A DNA stretch of 8,576 nucleotides from contig DIYS01000074.1 of NCBI GenBank assembly GCA_002429115.1, forward strand, positions 1 through 8,576, written 5' to 3'. A program made the position numbers and the translations under genes. Below the pieces are notes generated by a model. The model was not told the DNA's origin. It did no database searches and saw only the letters and a list, made by a program, of their open reading frames with translations. This document shows positions 1 through 5,494 of this stretch, one piece after another. Numbering within the stretch: position 1 is the first letter of the stretch; the number at the start of each line of letters is the position of its first letter. This DNA is from Saccharicrinis sp. UBA6048. GTDB lineage: Bacteria; Bacteroidota; Bacteroidia; Bacteroidales; Marinilabiliaceae.

Positions 1-18
1 GAGGCCTACGTCAATAAT

Positions 19-294
19 CCATCTGGGCAATTTTTTATTCCAATCGACCAGGTTCACCCGCCCATCGGCTTGAAATTTGATCTCCATCGGCTTAATATGC
101 CATTCAAGAGGCATTGCAAACCGTTCAATTGGCTTGATTTTTAGTTTCAATAACTCTGATTTGTCAGATAATCGACTTGCTAAGGCGCTCCATCGGCTAA
201 AAATCAACTTCAAGCGGATGGATATAAGCTTCCATAGGAACGATGAAGTGGCCAACAGGGTAGATATTAAATTCAATCGGGTGGATATGCAATT
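19..294. repeat. Degenerate 21-22 bp tandem repeat array (about 13 units)
   Basis: The stretch splits into consecutive units starting at 19, 41, 62, 84, 105, 126, 147, 168, 190, 211, 232, 253 and 274. Most are 21 bp; those at 19, 62 and 168 are 22 bp. The typical unit begins C(C/A)ATCGG(C/G)TTGATAT and ends in TT; the units at 105, 147, 168 and 232 are the most decayed. Because 21 is a multiple of three, any frame reads as a seven-residue repeat. The plus strand gives xRVDIKF-like heptads in a frame open to 310 that has only a TTG start. The minus strand gives xP(I/L/M)Exxx heptads, interrupted by a stop and frame changes, plus a frame open from 306 to the left edge. I recognise no protein family, and the 22-bp units break either frame, so I call it a repeat and not a gene. 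It could be a decayed repeat protein or an intergenic minisatellite. Confidence 0.75.
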
Positions 295-326
295 CCACTC
301 TCTTTTTTAAGAACGTGTATCAAGAA

Positions 327-353
327 ACTGCCCCAATATAAAATCGGGACAGT
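327..353 (-). terminator. Probable bidirectional terminator after the sulfatase gene
   Basis: An imperfect hairpin pairs ACTG with CAGT, then CCC with GGG across single mismatches, around an A/T-rich loop. It lies 22 bp beyond the sulfatase stop codon. On the plus strand the stem is followed by CTTTTTG. On the minus strand, the direction of the sulfatase gene, it is followed by the weaker TTTCTTG. The position fits a terminator; the mismatches and weak minus-strand T-run keep confidence moderate. Confidence 0.5.
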
Positions 354-375
354 CTTTTTGTAACAATTAATCTTA

Positions 376-1920
376 TTAATCATTTGCTTGTGATGCCTTC
401 TCTATTTGTTGCATAATGGCATCCATTCCCAGACCAGATCCGGCCTGTCGAGGCGGAAATTCTTCCATGCTTTTCCCAAACTTAATAATAGGGGCTGCTA
501 TCTGAGGTAATACCCATGTCTTCTCTTTCATCCATAAGAAGTGACCGGGTGCATCAATAGACCTTTCGTATGGGTCAGCTTTTATATCGACAATCATACC
601 TGCGGGTAGTTCATCTCGTCCTTTTAGCCATTCGTCTTTGGTTGCCAGGTGTATTTTCCATTGATCAACACGGATGGCATTTAAATCATTTTCGCCAAAG
701 TAGAAAAACTCACGACGGTTGGATTTACCATTTTTAGTTAATATATCCATTTGGTTATAACCATCAATATGAACTTTATACTCTTTACCATTTACTTTTT
801 TCCCTTCCTTCAATTCTTCAATAATATTATCCTCTCCAACAGCTGCCATCAAGGTTGGCAACCAGTCTTCACAAGTAAATAGCTCGCCGCTGTATTCACC
901 GGCTGGCACTTTTCCTGGCCAGCGAACCAGCATTGGTACACGAAGTCCTCCATCCCAGGTTGTTCCTTTTTCTCCTCTGAAGCTGGCAGCTCCGGCACTC
1001 GGCCAATGCGACAGGTTAACACCATTATCGGATGTAAATAAAACAATCGTATTATCTGCAACGCCCATTTCATCCAGTTTATCTAATAATTCACCAATCA
1101 GGTAGTCCATATGTAGAAGTCCATCGGAGTATTTACCATGACCACTTTTGCCAGCCCATTCATCACTCACAAAAATCTCCTGGTGCATACGGGTTGGACA
1201 GAACCACAAGAAAAATGGATCCCCTTCTTTTTGAGTACGCTCCAGCCAATCGATAGAAACATCTAAAACCTCATCATCAAAGGTTTCCTGGCGCTTGGCA
1301 AACAAAGTTCCACGGTCTTCGATAGTTTGTTTGCCAACTTTTCCAAAACGAGGATCAACAGTTGGATCATCAACATCACTTGCTTTGGTATAAAGTACGT
1401 TACGTGGACGTCCGGGATAATTTGGATCTTTTGGAAATTCTGGCTGCTCAGGCTGATTCATCATATTCAGGTGATAAAGCACTCCAAAGAACTCGTCAAA
1501 ACCATGAACCGTTGGCAGATGCTCATTACGATCGCCTACATGACTCTTACCAAATTGAGCAGTTGCATAGCCTTTATCCTTTAATAAAGTTGCCAGCGTA
1601 ACATCTTCGGGCTGCATGCCTAAATGTGAACCTGGCTGACCAACAGATGTAAGCCCAGTTCGTATTGGATACTGACCTGTGATAAATGCAGCACGACCAG
1701 CAGTACAGCTTGGATGTGCGTAGAAATCACTTAACATCAAACCTTCTTTCGCAATACGATCAATATTTGGCGTTTCTACAGCTCCCAATCCTCTGTGATA
1801 AGCAGAAACATCCATAGGTGCCACATCGTCGGTTGTGATTACAACAATATTTGGTTTCTGACCAAAGACCCATGTTGTAGAAAGTAACATGGTTAGTATT
1901 GTTAATAATTTCGTTTTCAT
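376..1920 (-). CDS. Exported formylglycine-dependent arylsulfatase-like enzyme
   Basis: A 514-residue sulfatase of the type I (formylglycine) alkaline phosphatase-like superfamily, predicted to remove sulfate esters in the periplasm or outside the cell. Residues 1-20 form a Sec signal peptide (MKTK, a hydrophobic run, probable cleavage after VFG). Visible active-site elements: metal-binding Asp31-Asp32 in TTDD; the sulfatase signature CTAGR, with Cys72 as the residue oxidised to formylglycine and Arg76; the second signature GQYPIRTGL; Lys125 and His127 in FGKSH; His246 in TRMH; Asp298-Asn299 in TSDNG; and Lys318 in RGEK. The length is normal for the family. An upstream in-frame ATG at 2004 would add 28 residues before the signal peptide and would overlap the likely promoter, so I chose 1920. 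The natural substrate cannot be read from sequence. A formylglycine-generating enzyme is needed for activity and is not in this window. The gene lies 129 bp downstream of the first mini-lipoprotein gene and probably has its own promoter. Confidence 0.93.
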   Translation of the reverse strand: MKTKLLTILTMLLSTTWVFGQKPNIVVITTDDVAPMDVSAYHRGLGAVETPNIDRIAKEGLMLSDFYAHPSCTAGRAAFITGQYPIRTGLTSVGQPGSHLGMQPEDVTLATLLKDKGYATAQFGKSHVGDRNEHLPTVHGFDEFFGVLYHLNMMNQPEQPEFPKDPNYPGRPRNVLYTKASDVDDPTVDPRFGKVGKQTIEDRGTLFAKRQETFDDEVLDVSIDWLERTQKEGDPFFLWFCPTRMHQEIFVSDEWAGKSGHGKYSDGLLHMDYLIGELLDKLDEMGVADNTIVLFTSDNGVNLSHWPSAGAASFRGEKGTTWDGGLRVPMLVRWPGKVPAGEYSGELFTCEDWLPTLMAAVGEDNIIEELKEGKKVNGKEYKVHIDGYNQMDILTKNGKSNRREFFYFGENDLNAIRVDQWKIHLATKDEWLKGRDELPAGMIVDIKADPYERSIDAPGHFLWMKEKTWVLPQIAAPIIKFGKSMEEFPPRQAGSGLGMDAIMQQIEKASQAND

Positions 1921-1979
1921 AATTTGTAGTATCAAGTTGTTAAATGGAAATGTAATAAAATAGATTTTCGAACTAAAGT

Positions 1980-2009
1980 TAAAAATATTCGAATCACCAT
2001 GCACTCAAA
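1980..2009 (-). promoter_or_regulatory. Candidate Bacteroidota-type promoter of the sulfatase gene
   Basis: On the minus strand TTTG (2009-2006) is followed after 18 nt by TATTTTTA (1987-1980). The second box matches TAnnTTTG at five of six defined bases. Transcription would start near 1973, giving a leader of roughly 50 nt before the ATG at 1920. It also places the alternative ATG at 2004 inside the promoter. Pattern match only. Confidence 0.4.
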
Positions 2010-2049
2010 TGTTAATTAATTTCCTTCATTGCTTAAACGTAAATGCATA

Positions 2050-2211
2050 TTAATGAGGCTCGATATTTGGCGGTAATGGTTGCTCAATAGTTTCCGGTGG
2101 TAAAGGCTGAACCGGTTGCTCTGGTTGAGGGTCATCATCGTTATTACACGATACCATACTCATGCTGGCTACTATGGCCATTGCTGCGAATAAAAATCTT
2201 AACTTCTTCAT
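2050..2211 (-). CDS. Proline-rich mini-lipoprotein, copy 1
   Basis: A 53-residue protein of no family I recognise. Residues 1-21 are a lipoprotein signal peptide ending in the lipobox MVSC, with Cys22 as the lipidated residue. The next residues, NNDDD, resemble the acidic surface-export signal of Bacteroidota lipoproteins, so outer-surface display is plausible. The mature part is only 32 residues, ten of them proline, with two near-repeats of QPLPPxxIE. I chose the ATG at 2211 because the signal peptide starts there and because the paralogue at 2751 starts at the identical place; the in-frame extension to 2286 runs into an inserted palindromic element and is not credible. It differs from copy 2 at four positions (I13L, S16T, M19L, T41N, copy 1 to copy 2). 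Its upstream region contains a 170-bp palindromic insertion that copy 2 lacks. No terminator is evident before the sulfatase gene. Role unknown. Confidence 0.82.
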   Translation of the reverse strand: MKKLRFLFAAMAIVASMSMVSCNNDDDPQPEQPVQPLPPETIEQPLPPNIEPH

Positions 2212-2237
2212 CTTTCTAAATTTTTTAGTGGATAATG

Positions 2238-2407
2238 AACCCGTAATATGCATTAGAAATCTTATTGCGCATTGAAATAACTTCAAAACAAGACACTTCG
2301 TTGCTTTACTTCAACTCAACAGAACGATGCTATGCCTCGTTTCAGTAAAGTCTCGTTTTATTGTTCTTTCAATGCTCATAACAAAGTTCCAATACATAAT
2401 CCGGGTT
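2238..2407. mobile_element. 170-bp palindromic MITE-like insertion in the copy 1 leader
   Basis: The element begins AACCCG and ends CGGGTT, and its two ends are imperfect inverted repeats about 57 bp long (2238-2294 against 2350-2407). Examples of paired blocks are GCATTGAAA with TTTCAATGC and AAAACAAGAC with GTCTCGTTTT. The centre also pairs: CTTTACT (2304-2310) with AGTAAAG (2344-2350), and AACGA (2323-2327) with TCGTT (2337-2341) around a small loop. The whole element could therefore fold as one long hairpin. The paralogous segment at 2771-2790 reads GATAATG directly joined to AAAACTTAC, which is exactly the sequence flanking this element, so it looks like a clean insertion. There is no open reading frame of note inside. 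No target duplication is obvious apart from a possible AA. It could be a non-autonomous transposon or a large REP/BIME-like palindrome; a deletion in copy 2 is the alternative. Confidence 0.78.
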
Positions 2408-2420
2408 AAAACTTACATTA

Positions 2421-2478
2421 CAAAGATGCATGGTATGCTGTTGCGGCTTATGAGGGGAGTACTTAAGTAGCAAAAATA
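2421..2478 (-). promoter_or_regulatory. Candidate promoter boxes for lipoprotein copy 1
   Basis: On the minus strand TATTTTTG (2478-2471) matches the Bacteroidota -7 box TAnnTTTG exactly, and CATCTTTG (2428-2421) matches it at five of six bases. The second box is in a stretch identical to that upstream of copy 2 (2798-2791); the first is TATTTTTA in copy 2. I do not see a well-placed TTTG upstream of either. An 8-bp palindrome ACTTAAGT (2461-2468, also 2831-2838) lies between them in both copies. If either box is used, the transcript leader of copy 1 contains the palindromic element. Confidence 0.25.
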
Positions 2479-2520
2479 CGTGAAACGCGTAGTTGGGAAT
2501 TTTCTTGTATAAAGCACAAA

Positions 2521-2545
2521 TCCCTTCATCTTGTTGATGAAGGGA
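2521..2545 (-). terminator. Hairpin after lipoprotein copy 2, possible terminator
   Basis: A perfect 10-bp stem, TCCCTTCATC with GATGAAGGGA, encloses the 5-nt loop TTGTT. Read from the minus strand it lies 45 nt beyond the stop codon of lipoprotein copy 2 and is followed by ATTTGTGCTTTAT, which is T-rich but not a clean T-run. It probably ends or stabilises the copy 2 transcript and would separate it from copy 1. This stem has no counterpart downstream of copy 1. Confidence 0.55.
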
Positions 2546-2589
2546 AGTGTAAACTCAGATATTATCCATAAATATCAGAATGATAGTTC

Positions 2590-2751
2590 CTAATGCGGTT
2601 CAATATTAGGCGGTAAAGGTTGCTCAATATTTTCCGGTGGTAAAGGCTGAACCGGTTGTTCTGGTTGAGGATCATCATCGTTATTACACGATACCAAACT
2701 CATGGTGGCTACTAAGGCCATTGCTGCGAATAAAAATCTTAACTTTTTCAT
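2590..2751 (-). CDS. Proline-rich mini-lipoprotein, copy 2
   Basis: The 53-residue paralogue of the gene at 2050-2211, with the same length and layout: signal peptide 1-21, lipobox LVSC with Cys22, acidic NNDDD just after it, and a 32-residue proline-rich mature peptide ending NIEPH. In the mature part the two genes differ by seven synonymous codons and one amino-acid change (T41N), plus a different stop codon (TAG here, TAA in copy 1). That pattern indicates both were kept as proteins under selection. Three of the four amino-acid differences are conservative changes inside the signal peptide. The gene starts 124 bp downstream of the response regulator stop, on the same strand, with no obvious terminator between them, so read-through from the two-component operon is possible. 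Function unknown; a surface-exposed peptide or a signalling accessory are guesses. Confidence 0.85.
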   Translation of the reverse strand: MKKLRFLFAAMALVATMSLVSCNNDDDPQPEQPVQPLPPENIEQPLPPNIEPH

Positions 2752-2865
2752 CTTTCTAAATTTTTAAGTGGATAATGAAAACTTACATTACAAAGATGCA
2801 GGGTATGCAGCAGCTACTTATGAGGGCAGCACTTAAGTGATAAAAATACGTGAAACACTTATTTG
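2590..2865 (-). repeat. Duplicated segment, copy 2 (uninterrupted)
   Basis: This 276-bp segment is the intact form of the duplication: lipoprotein gene, 26-bp leader and 88 bp of upstream DNA. It stops about 10 bp short of the response regulator's stop codon (2876). It serves as the empty-site reference for the palindromic element in copy 1, because GATAATG and AAAACTTAC are directly joined at 2777/2778. Confidence 0.88.
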
Positions 2866-2875
2866 AAAGATACGT

Positions 2876-3529
2876 CTACAAATCATCGAATAATTTACGT
2901 TCGACCGCATATAACACCAGGCCGGCTATGTTCTTACAACCTGTCTTATCCAGTAAATTGCGTTTATGCGCTTCAACTGTTCGATTGGAAATAAATAGTT
3001 CATCTGCAATTTCTACGTTTGTTTTTTCTTTACAGATCAGATGTAATATCTCCGTTTCGCGCTTGGTTAATGGAATTTCGTTTACCAAACGTTGCTTGGG
3101 AACAGGCTGGGCGCTTAAGCCTTCCATTATAATATCCGTGACTTCCTGGCTGTAATATGTTTTCCCCTGGTGAACTGTTTCTATAGCTGTTCGCAATTCG
3201 TTCTGGGTACAATCCTTCAAAATATATCCTTTGGCACCGGCCCCCAGCATTTTCTTGATGTTGTAGTTTTCATTCATCATCGTCAATGCAAGAATGTTAA
3301 TTTGAGGATAATAAGAACTAACCTGCTTACACAACTCAATACCATCCATCTTGGGCATCATAATATCTGTCACCAACACATCAACTTCATTTTCCTTCAA
3401 TAATTCCAAGGCTTCTATTCCGTTTTTGGCTTCAGCCAGTACCTCGAACTTGTCTTTATCAAGAAATGCTTTTAAGCCTTGGCGAATCATGCTATGATCA
3501 TCGGCCAATAATATTTTAATTGCTCCCAT
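2876..3529 (-). CDS. NarL/LuxR-family response regulator
   Basis: A 217-residue two-component transcription factor. Residues 1-120 form the receiver domain: acidic pocket Asp10-Asp11, phosphoacceptor Asp55 in VTDIMMP, switch Thr83 and conserved Lys105 in ILKD. Residues about 150-215 form a LuxR-type helix-turn-helix (LTKRETEILHLI, then TNVEIADELFISNRTVEAH). The layout and length are standard for cytoplasmic NarL-type regulators that bind DNA as phosphorylated dimers. The ATG at 3529 lies two bases after the kinase stop codon, so the pair is almost certainly co-transcribed and translationally linked, and the kinase is its partner. Direct targets are not visible. The mini-lipoprotein genes directly downstream are the nearest candidates. 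Confidence 0.95.
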   Translation of the reverse strand: MGAIKILLADDHSMIRQGLKAFLDKDKFEVLAEAKNGIEALELLKENEVDVLVTDIMMPKMDGIELCKQVSSYYPQINILALTMMNENYNIKKMLGAGAKGYILKDCTQNELRTAIETVHQGKTYYSQEVTDIIMEGLSAQPVPKQRLVNEIPLTKRETEILHLICKEKTNVEIADELFISNRTVEAHKRNLLDKTGCKNIAGLVLYAVERKLFDDL

Positions 3530-3531
3530 TT

Positions 3532-5280
3532 TTATGTTGTTAGTTCCAATAATAATTGCGTTCCGTGTCCCGGCGTTGATTCAATTTCAAAATAAGCACC
3601 AATGGCTTCAGCCCGGGTTCGCATACTATTTATTCCAAAGGTATCATTCGTTTGTTCTTTATCAAAACCAACGCCATCGTCTTCTATGCTTAAAGTAACC
3701 AGTTCATCTCGCTTCAATAATTGGATGGTACATGCTTTTGCCTTTGCATATTTTATCACGTTATTGACGGCTTCCTGCACAATACGATAAATCGTCATCT
3801 CATAAGCGAGCTGCATACGCTGTTCTCCCAAATTGTGATAGAAGGTAAAATCAGTGGAGCCAGAGTCCTTTAATGCCTCCACCAAAGCCTCAATGGCTGG
3901 TGCAACACCATTTTGGTCAACCACTTTGGGCATCAGGTTATGGGCGAGTGTACGACTCTCTGTAATGGCTTTTTTCAGATAGCTATACCCGGTTTGATAC
4001 TTGTTAGCCATCTGTTCGTCATCGATTGATACGGATGCACGTACCTTTTCGAAGTTAAGCAAGGCTGTTGACATGGTTTGCTGTATGCTATCGTGTATAT
4101 CCCGGGCAATGCGACTTCGTTCCCGGTCTTCAGTTTCCAGAATGGCATTCATCTGCTTTTCTTCCCGCTTCACACTCTCGGTTATATCGGTAAAAATACC
4201 TACAATCCGCGTTGATCTTCCCTGTTCATCTCTGGAGGATGAAGCGCGACAACGGTACCATTTTAGAGACTTACTTTTGTCATAAAGGCGGATATCAATG
4301 TTTAAAGGTGTATCCTTTTCGATGTGACTTGTCACATGTTCTTTATATCGTTCCAGGTCATCCGGATGAATGCGCTTATATACAAATTCAATGGATGGAT
4401 CAATTTCATTTTGGTCGAAGCCAAACAGCTTAAGTCCCTCGGGTGACCAGTGTAGCGTTTGTTCTTTCACATTGTAATCCCAGATAATCGCCTCGGCTCC
4501 TTTAACGGCAAGCGTAAAGCGCTCTTCACTTTTTAGCAATTTACCGGAAGTAACTTTAAGCTTTTCAACACCTTGTTTAAAAAGAATGTCTTGCTTCTCT
4601 TCCCGTTTAATTCTTTGCCATATCAAATAAAAAGCAATGAGTGTAAATAAGATAACACTAATAAGGAACCATAGTACCAGATTATATAAACGAAAACCTT
4701 CTTTGATATTGGCTTGCCATTGTTGATTGGTTTGTGCTTCAATTCGATTTTCGAAATTCTGAATGACATGAATCAACGCACGCTTTGTTGAAAGATATTG
4801 CACTCCACTTAGAATTTCTAATGCCTGTGATCGGCGTTCATCAATGCTTAAATCAATATCATCATTAATAAGCTTCATAGCTGCAGCCTCCATTTCGTTC
4901 AGTTTGGTAGCCAGCTGAATGGCTTCTTCCAGCACTACATATTCATCATCGCCAAATCCTAATCTTTTTAAGCTGTCCTTAAGGAGTTCAAAACCTCGCT
5001 GTTTTGCCGGAAATCGATAGGTAGATAAGTTACTGACTTGCCAATAGGCATTCTGCCACATTGTGTCACCTGTGATGATGTAATTGAAGCAATTAAAGGT
5101 TAAATCTTCATTTCGCTCCTGCATCTGGTCGCTTATTTGAATCGAATGAAACTGGCCCATCTGGCTCTTCCCAAATTCTTTACGGTTTTTAAGCAAACCA
5201 AAAAATGCCAGCAGAATAATGAGCAGAAAGATAATTAACAAACTAAAGAGCAGAAGAAAAGCAGATTTAATTTTAATCAT
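3532..5280 (-). CDS. Membrane sensor histidine kinase (HisKA_3 type, with PAS domain)
   Basis: A 582-residue kinase that phosphorylates itself and then the adjacent response regulator. Transmembrane helix 1 is at about residues 7-30, and helix 2 at about 200-221. The 170 residues between are a helical periplasmic sensor resembling the four-helix-bundle type seen in chemoreceptors, with an NYIITGD motif near residue 66. A PAS domain with a PAC-like end (IVGIFTDITE) spans about 253-370. A HisKA_3 dimerisation domain follows, with phosphoacceptor His396 in RIARDIHDSIQQ. The HATPase domain shows the N box (Glu503, Asn506-Asn507), the G1 box DDGVGF (534-539) and the GHGT end (571-574). This is the LuxR-regulator-pairing class (NarX/DegS-like). 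The signal cannot be read from sequence. The start at 5280 is the only ATG before the first helix. The leader holds a plausible promoter, and a terminator separates the gene from the peptidase upstream. Confidence 0.95.
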   Translation of the reverse strand: MIKIKSAFLLLFSLLIIFLLIILLAFFGLLKNRKEFGKSQMGQFHSIQISDQMQERNEDLTFNCFNYIITGDTMWQNAYWQVSNLSTYRFPAKQRGFELLKDSLKRLGFGDDEYVVLEEAIQLATKLNEMEAAAMKLINDDIDLSIDERRSQALEILSGVQYLSTKRALIHVIQNFENRIEAQTNQQWQANIKEGFRLYNLVLWFLISVILFTLIAFYLIWQRIKREEKQDILFKQGVEKLKVTSGKLLKSEERFTLAVKGAEAIIWDYNVKEQTLHWSPEGLKLFGFDQNEIDPSIEFVYKRIHPDDLERYKEHVTSHIEKDTPLNIDIRLYDKSKSLKWYRCRASSSRDEQGRSTRIVGIFTDITESVKREEKQMNAILETEDRERSRIARDIHDSIQQTMSTALLNFEKVRASVSIDDEQMANKYQTGYSYLKKAITESRTLAHNLMPKVVDQNGVAPAIEALVEALKDSGSTDFTFYHNLGEQRMQLAYEMTIYRIVQEAVNNVIKYAKAKACTIQLLKRDELVTLSIEDDGVGFDKEQTNDTFGINSMRTRAEAIGAYFEIESTPGHGTQLLLELTT

Positions 5281-5346
5281 TTATATGGTGTTAGTTCATC
5301 ATTCAGAGGAATGAAAATCAATGAATTCAATTGTTTTAAGCAATAG

Positions 5347-5377
5347 CTAATTTATCACTTTATACTGCTCTACCAAA
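5347..5377 (-). promoter_or_regulatory. Candidate promoter of the kinase-regulator operon
   Basis: On the minus strand TTTG (5377-5374) is followed after 19 nt by TAAATTAG (5354-5347), which matches TAnnTTTG at five of six defined bases. Transcription would start near 5340, giving a leader of about 60 nt before the kinase ATG. It sits downstream of the peptidase terminator, so the two-component genes can be expressed independently. Pattern match only. Confidence 0.4.
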
Positions 5378-5417
5378 ATACTGAATGCAATGTGACTTTG
5401 AGGTGCAATATTGGTAT

Positions 5418-5448
5418 AAAAAATCCCGATAGAACCTCTACCGGGATT
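5418..5448 (-). terminator. Strong intrinsic terminator of the M3 peptidase gene
   Basis: AATCCCGATAGA (5422-5433) pairs with TCTACCGGGATT (5437-5448) at 11 of 12 positions around the three-base loop ACC. On the minus strand the stem runs straight into TTTTTT (5423-5418). It lies 46 nt beyond the peptidase stop codon. This is the textbook form of a Rho-independent terminator and it separates the peptidase from the kinase operon. Confidence 0.88.
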
Positions 5449-5494
5449 AAATGCAATACAGTATCAACTGATTGTTATTTTGTCAAACGACAGT

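Larger units (their letters stand above)
2050..2495 (-). repeat. Duplicated segment, copy 1 (interrupted)
   Basis: This segment matches 2590-2865 over the lipoprotein gene, its 26-bp immediate leader (2212-2237), and a further 88 bp (2408-2495). The two matching parts are separated here by the 170-bp palindromic element at 2238-2407. Blocks such as the 23 bp beginning AAAACTTACATT (2408-2430) are identical in both copies, while the outer 60 bp has about a dozen and a half differences. The similarity fades downstream of the stop codons and beyond 2495. Both copies point the same way, so this is a direct tandem duplication. Confidence 0.88.

Noticed and set aside
41..55. A third copy of the lyase operator (CAATCGACCAGGTTC)
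   Set aside because: Only the half CGACCAG matches; the left half-site TGGT is missing, and it falls in the repeat array rather than at a promoter.
19..294. CRISPR array
   Set aside because: The units abut with no unique spacers and are too degenerate.
77..310. A 77-codon plus-strand frame read as a gene
   Set aside because: It has only a TTG start, consists of the DNA repeat in one of several open frames, and resembles no protein I know.
1921..2004. N-terminal extension of the sulfatase to an ATG at 2004
   Set aside because: It would put 28 residues in front of a normal signal peptide and would overlap a good TTTG-18-TATTTTTA promoter match.
2212..2286. N-terminal extension of lipoprotein copy 1 to 2286
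   Set aside because: The extra codons lie in the leader and the inserted palindrome; the paralogue has the same start at the signal peptide and no such extension.
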